Below are positions 63,111 to 64,000 of a stretch of DNA of 64,000 nt, in pieces; position 1 is the stretch's first letter, and the number at the start of each line of letters is the position of its first letter. The translations under genes and the position numbers were made by a program. This DNA comes from CAVXTF01 sp963701375 (GTDB lineage Bacteria > Actinomycetota > Acidimicrobiia > Acidimicrobiales > CAVXTF01). Under the pieces are notes generated by a model that saw nothing but the letters and a program-made list of their open reading frames with translations, was not told the origin of the DNA and ran no database searches. The stretch spans positions 744,001 to 808,000 of the forward strand of contig CAVOZT010000001.1 in the NCBI GenBank assembly GCA_963701375.1, read 5' to 3'.

Positions 63111-64000
63111 ATGACCAATTCCGCACCGGCGCAAGATTTCAAGGTCGCAGACCTGTCGCTCGCTTCGTTCGGGCGTCTCGAGATCGAGCTTGCCGAACAC
63201 GAGATGCCCGGGCTCATGGCCATGAGGTCCGAGTTCGGTGAATCCAAGCCGCTCAGCGGGGCGCGAATCACCGGTTCGCTTCACATGACCGTTCAGACCG
63301 CAGTGCTCATCGAGACACTCGTGGCGCTCGGCGCGGATGTCCGGTGGGCCAGCTGCAACATCTTCTCGACTCAGGATCACGCAGCCGCCGCTGCCGTCGT
63401 CGGCCCAGACGGCACCACCGACGATCCTCGCGGTGTGCCGGTGTTCGCGTGGAAGGGTGAGTCTCTCGAGGAGTACTGGTGGTGCACCGATCAGGCCCTG
63501 CGTTGGCCTGAGGGTGGTCCGACAATGATCCTCGACGATGGCGGCGACGCGACGATGCTCGTGCACATGGGCGTCGAGATCGAGAAGTCGGGGATCGCCC
63601 CCGATCCGAAAGCCGCGGACTCAGAGGAGATGGCAGTCGTTCTCTCCCTGTTGGCGCGCAGCCTCGAAACAGAGCCCTCGCGTTGGACGTCGGTCGCGAA
63701 CGGGATCATCGGTGTCACCGAAGAGACCACGACAGGTGTGCACCGCCTTTACGAGATGCAGAGGCGAGGCGAGTTGTTGTTCCCGGCCATCAACGTGAAC
63801 GACTCGGTGACGAAGTCGAAGTTCGACAACAAGTACGGGTGCAGGCACTCGCTGATCGACGGCATAAACCGCGCCACCGATGTGCTCATCGGCGGCAAAG
63901 TCGCGGTGGTGTGCGGTTACGGGGACGTCGGCAAGGGTTGTGCAGAGTCCCTGAAAGGTCAAGGCGCCCGAGTGGTCATAACAGAGATCGATCCCATCTG
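63111..64000 (+). CDS. ahcY: S-adenosylhomocysteine hydrolase, N-terminal part
   Basis: The first 296 residues of AhcY, cut by the window's right end. KPLSGARITGSLHMTVQTAVLIETL, ASCNIFSTQDHAAAA, AWKGESLEEYWWCTDQAL, GVTEETTTGVHRLYEM and NDSVTKSKFDNKYGCRHSLIDGI are family signatures containing the substrate-binding Asp, Glu, Lys and Asp; GGKVAVVCGYGDVGKGCAESLKGQG is the NAD-binding fold. It cleaves S-adenosylhomocysteine to adenosine and homocysteine, feeding the homocysteine used by metH. The start is ATG 63111. The NAD domain continues beyond the window. Confidence 0.96.
   Translation, partial: MTNSAPAQDFKVADLSLASFGRLEIELAEHEMPGLMAMRSEFGESKPLSGARITGSLHMTVQTAVLIETLVALGADVRWASCNIFSTQDHAAAAAVVGPDGTTDDPRGVPVFAWKGESLEEYWWCTDQALRWPEGGPTMILDDGGDATMLVHMGVEIEKSGIAPDPKAADSEEMAVVLSLLARSLETEPSRWTSVANGIIGVTEETTTGVHRLYEMQRRGELLFPAINVNDSVTKSKFDNKYGCRHSLIDGINRATDVLIGGKVAVVCGYGDVGKGCAESLKGQGARVVITEIDPI

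Noticed and set aside
61947..63566. 539-codon minus-strand frame opposite the SIS gene and ahcY
   Set aside because: It spans two confident genes and their intergenic region, as expected for a shadow frame.

Overview
The window is high-GC DNA from an actinobacterium. The class is inferred, not proven: a homodimeric-type AceE pyruvate dehydrogenase, DUF2510, DUF2203 and DUF5719 proteins, coenzyme F420 genes, and a manB - Trm112 - SIS isomerase - ahcY block all fit Actinobacteria, and the overall mix would suit an Acidimicrobiia-like lineage. Genes are tightly packed, often with 4-bp GTGA or ATGA stop/start overlaps. I saw no rRNA, tRNA or CRISPR.

Layout. 1-2.4 kb: end of an acyl-CoA dehydrogenase, a hydrolase, thiE and an HhH-GPD protein. 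2.4-5.3 kb: a large YfhO-like membrane protein, convergent with aceE (5.2-8.0 kb). 8.1-17.2 kb: rnhA, an SDR, an aldo/keto reductase, DUF2203, then lpd - E2 - lipB/lipA - M24 peptidase - methyltransferase, so the 2-oxoacid dehydrogenase subunits sit with the enzymes that lipoylate them. 17.3-19.3 kb: two DUF2510 membrane proteins. 19.3-32.3 kb: B12, one-carbon and propionate functions (metH, a cobalamin adenosyltransferase, a split-type methylmalonyl-CoA mutase large subunit, an acyl-CoA carboxylase alpha subunit, birA), plus an ACT protein, a nitroreductase and a rhodanese-ThiF protein. 32.3-48.0 kb: a sugar-nucleotide and glycosyltransferase cluster (rmlB, rmlD, UDP-glucose dehydrogenase, UDP-xylose synthase-like, GT2 and GT4 enzymes, a nucleotidyltransferase, two epimerases), interrupted by a PaiB-like gene and the F420 genes cofE/cofD. 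48.5-50.0 kb: an IS110-family insertion sequence. 50.1-54.6 kb: a GT2, a large membrane protein and a DUF5719 protein. 54.6-57.8 kb: ftsH and a CPBP protease. 57.8-64 kb: a PTPS-related membrane protein in frame with manB, then Trm112, the SIS isomerase and ahcY, cut by the window end.

Two things stand out. First, at least eleven genes, several of them normally indispensable (ftsH, the E2 gene, metH), are split by single-base frame changes. About twelve look like one-base insertions and two like one-base losses, and several fall in homopolymers. This pattern points to uncorrected indels in the assembly rather than real pseudogenes, so apparent fusions here should be treated with caution. Second, a five-copy 26-bp repeat lies exactly at the junction of two glycosyltransferase genes. 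Each copy regenerates a GTGA stop/start overlap, producing a chain of four nine-residue reading frames between the two genes.
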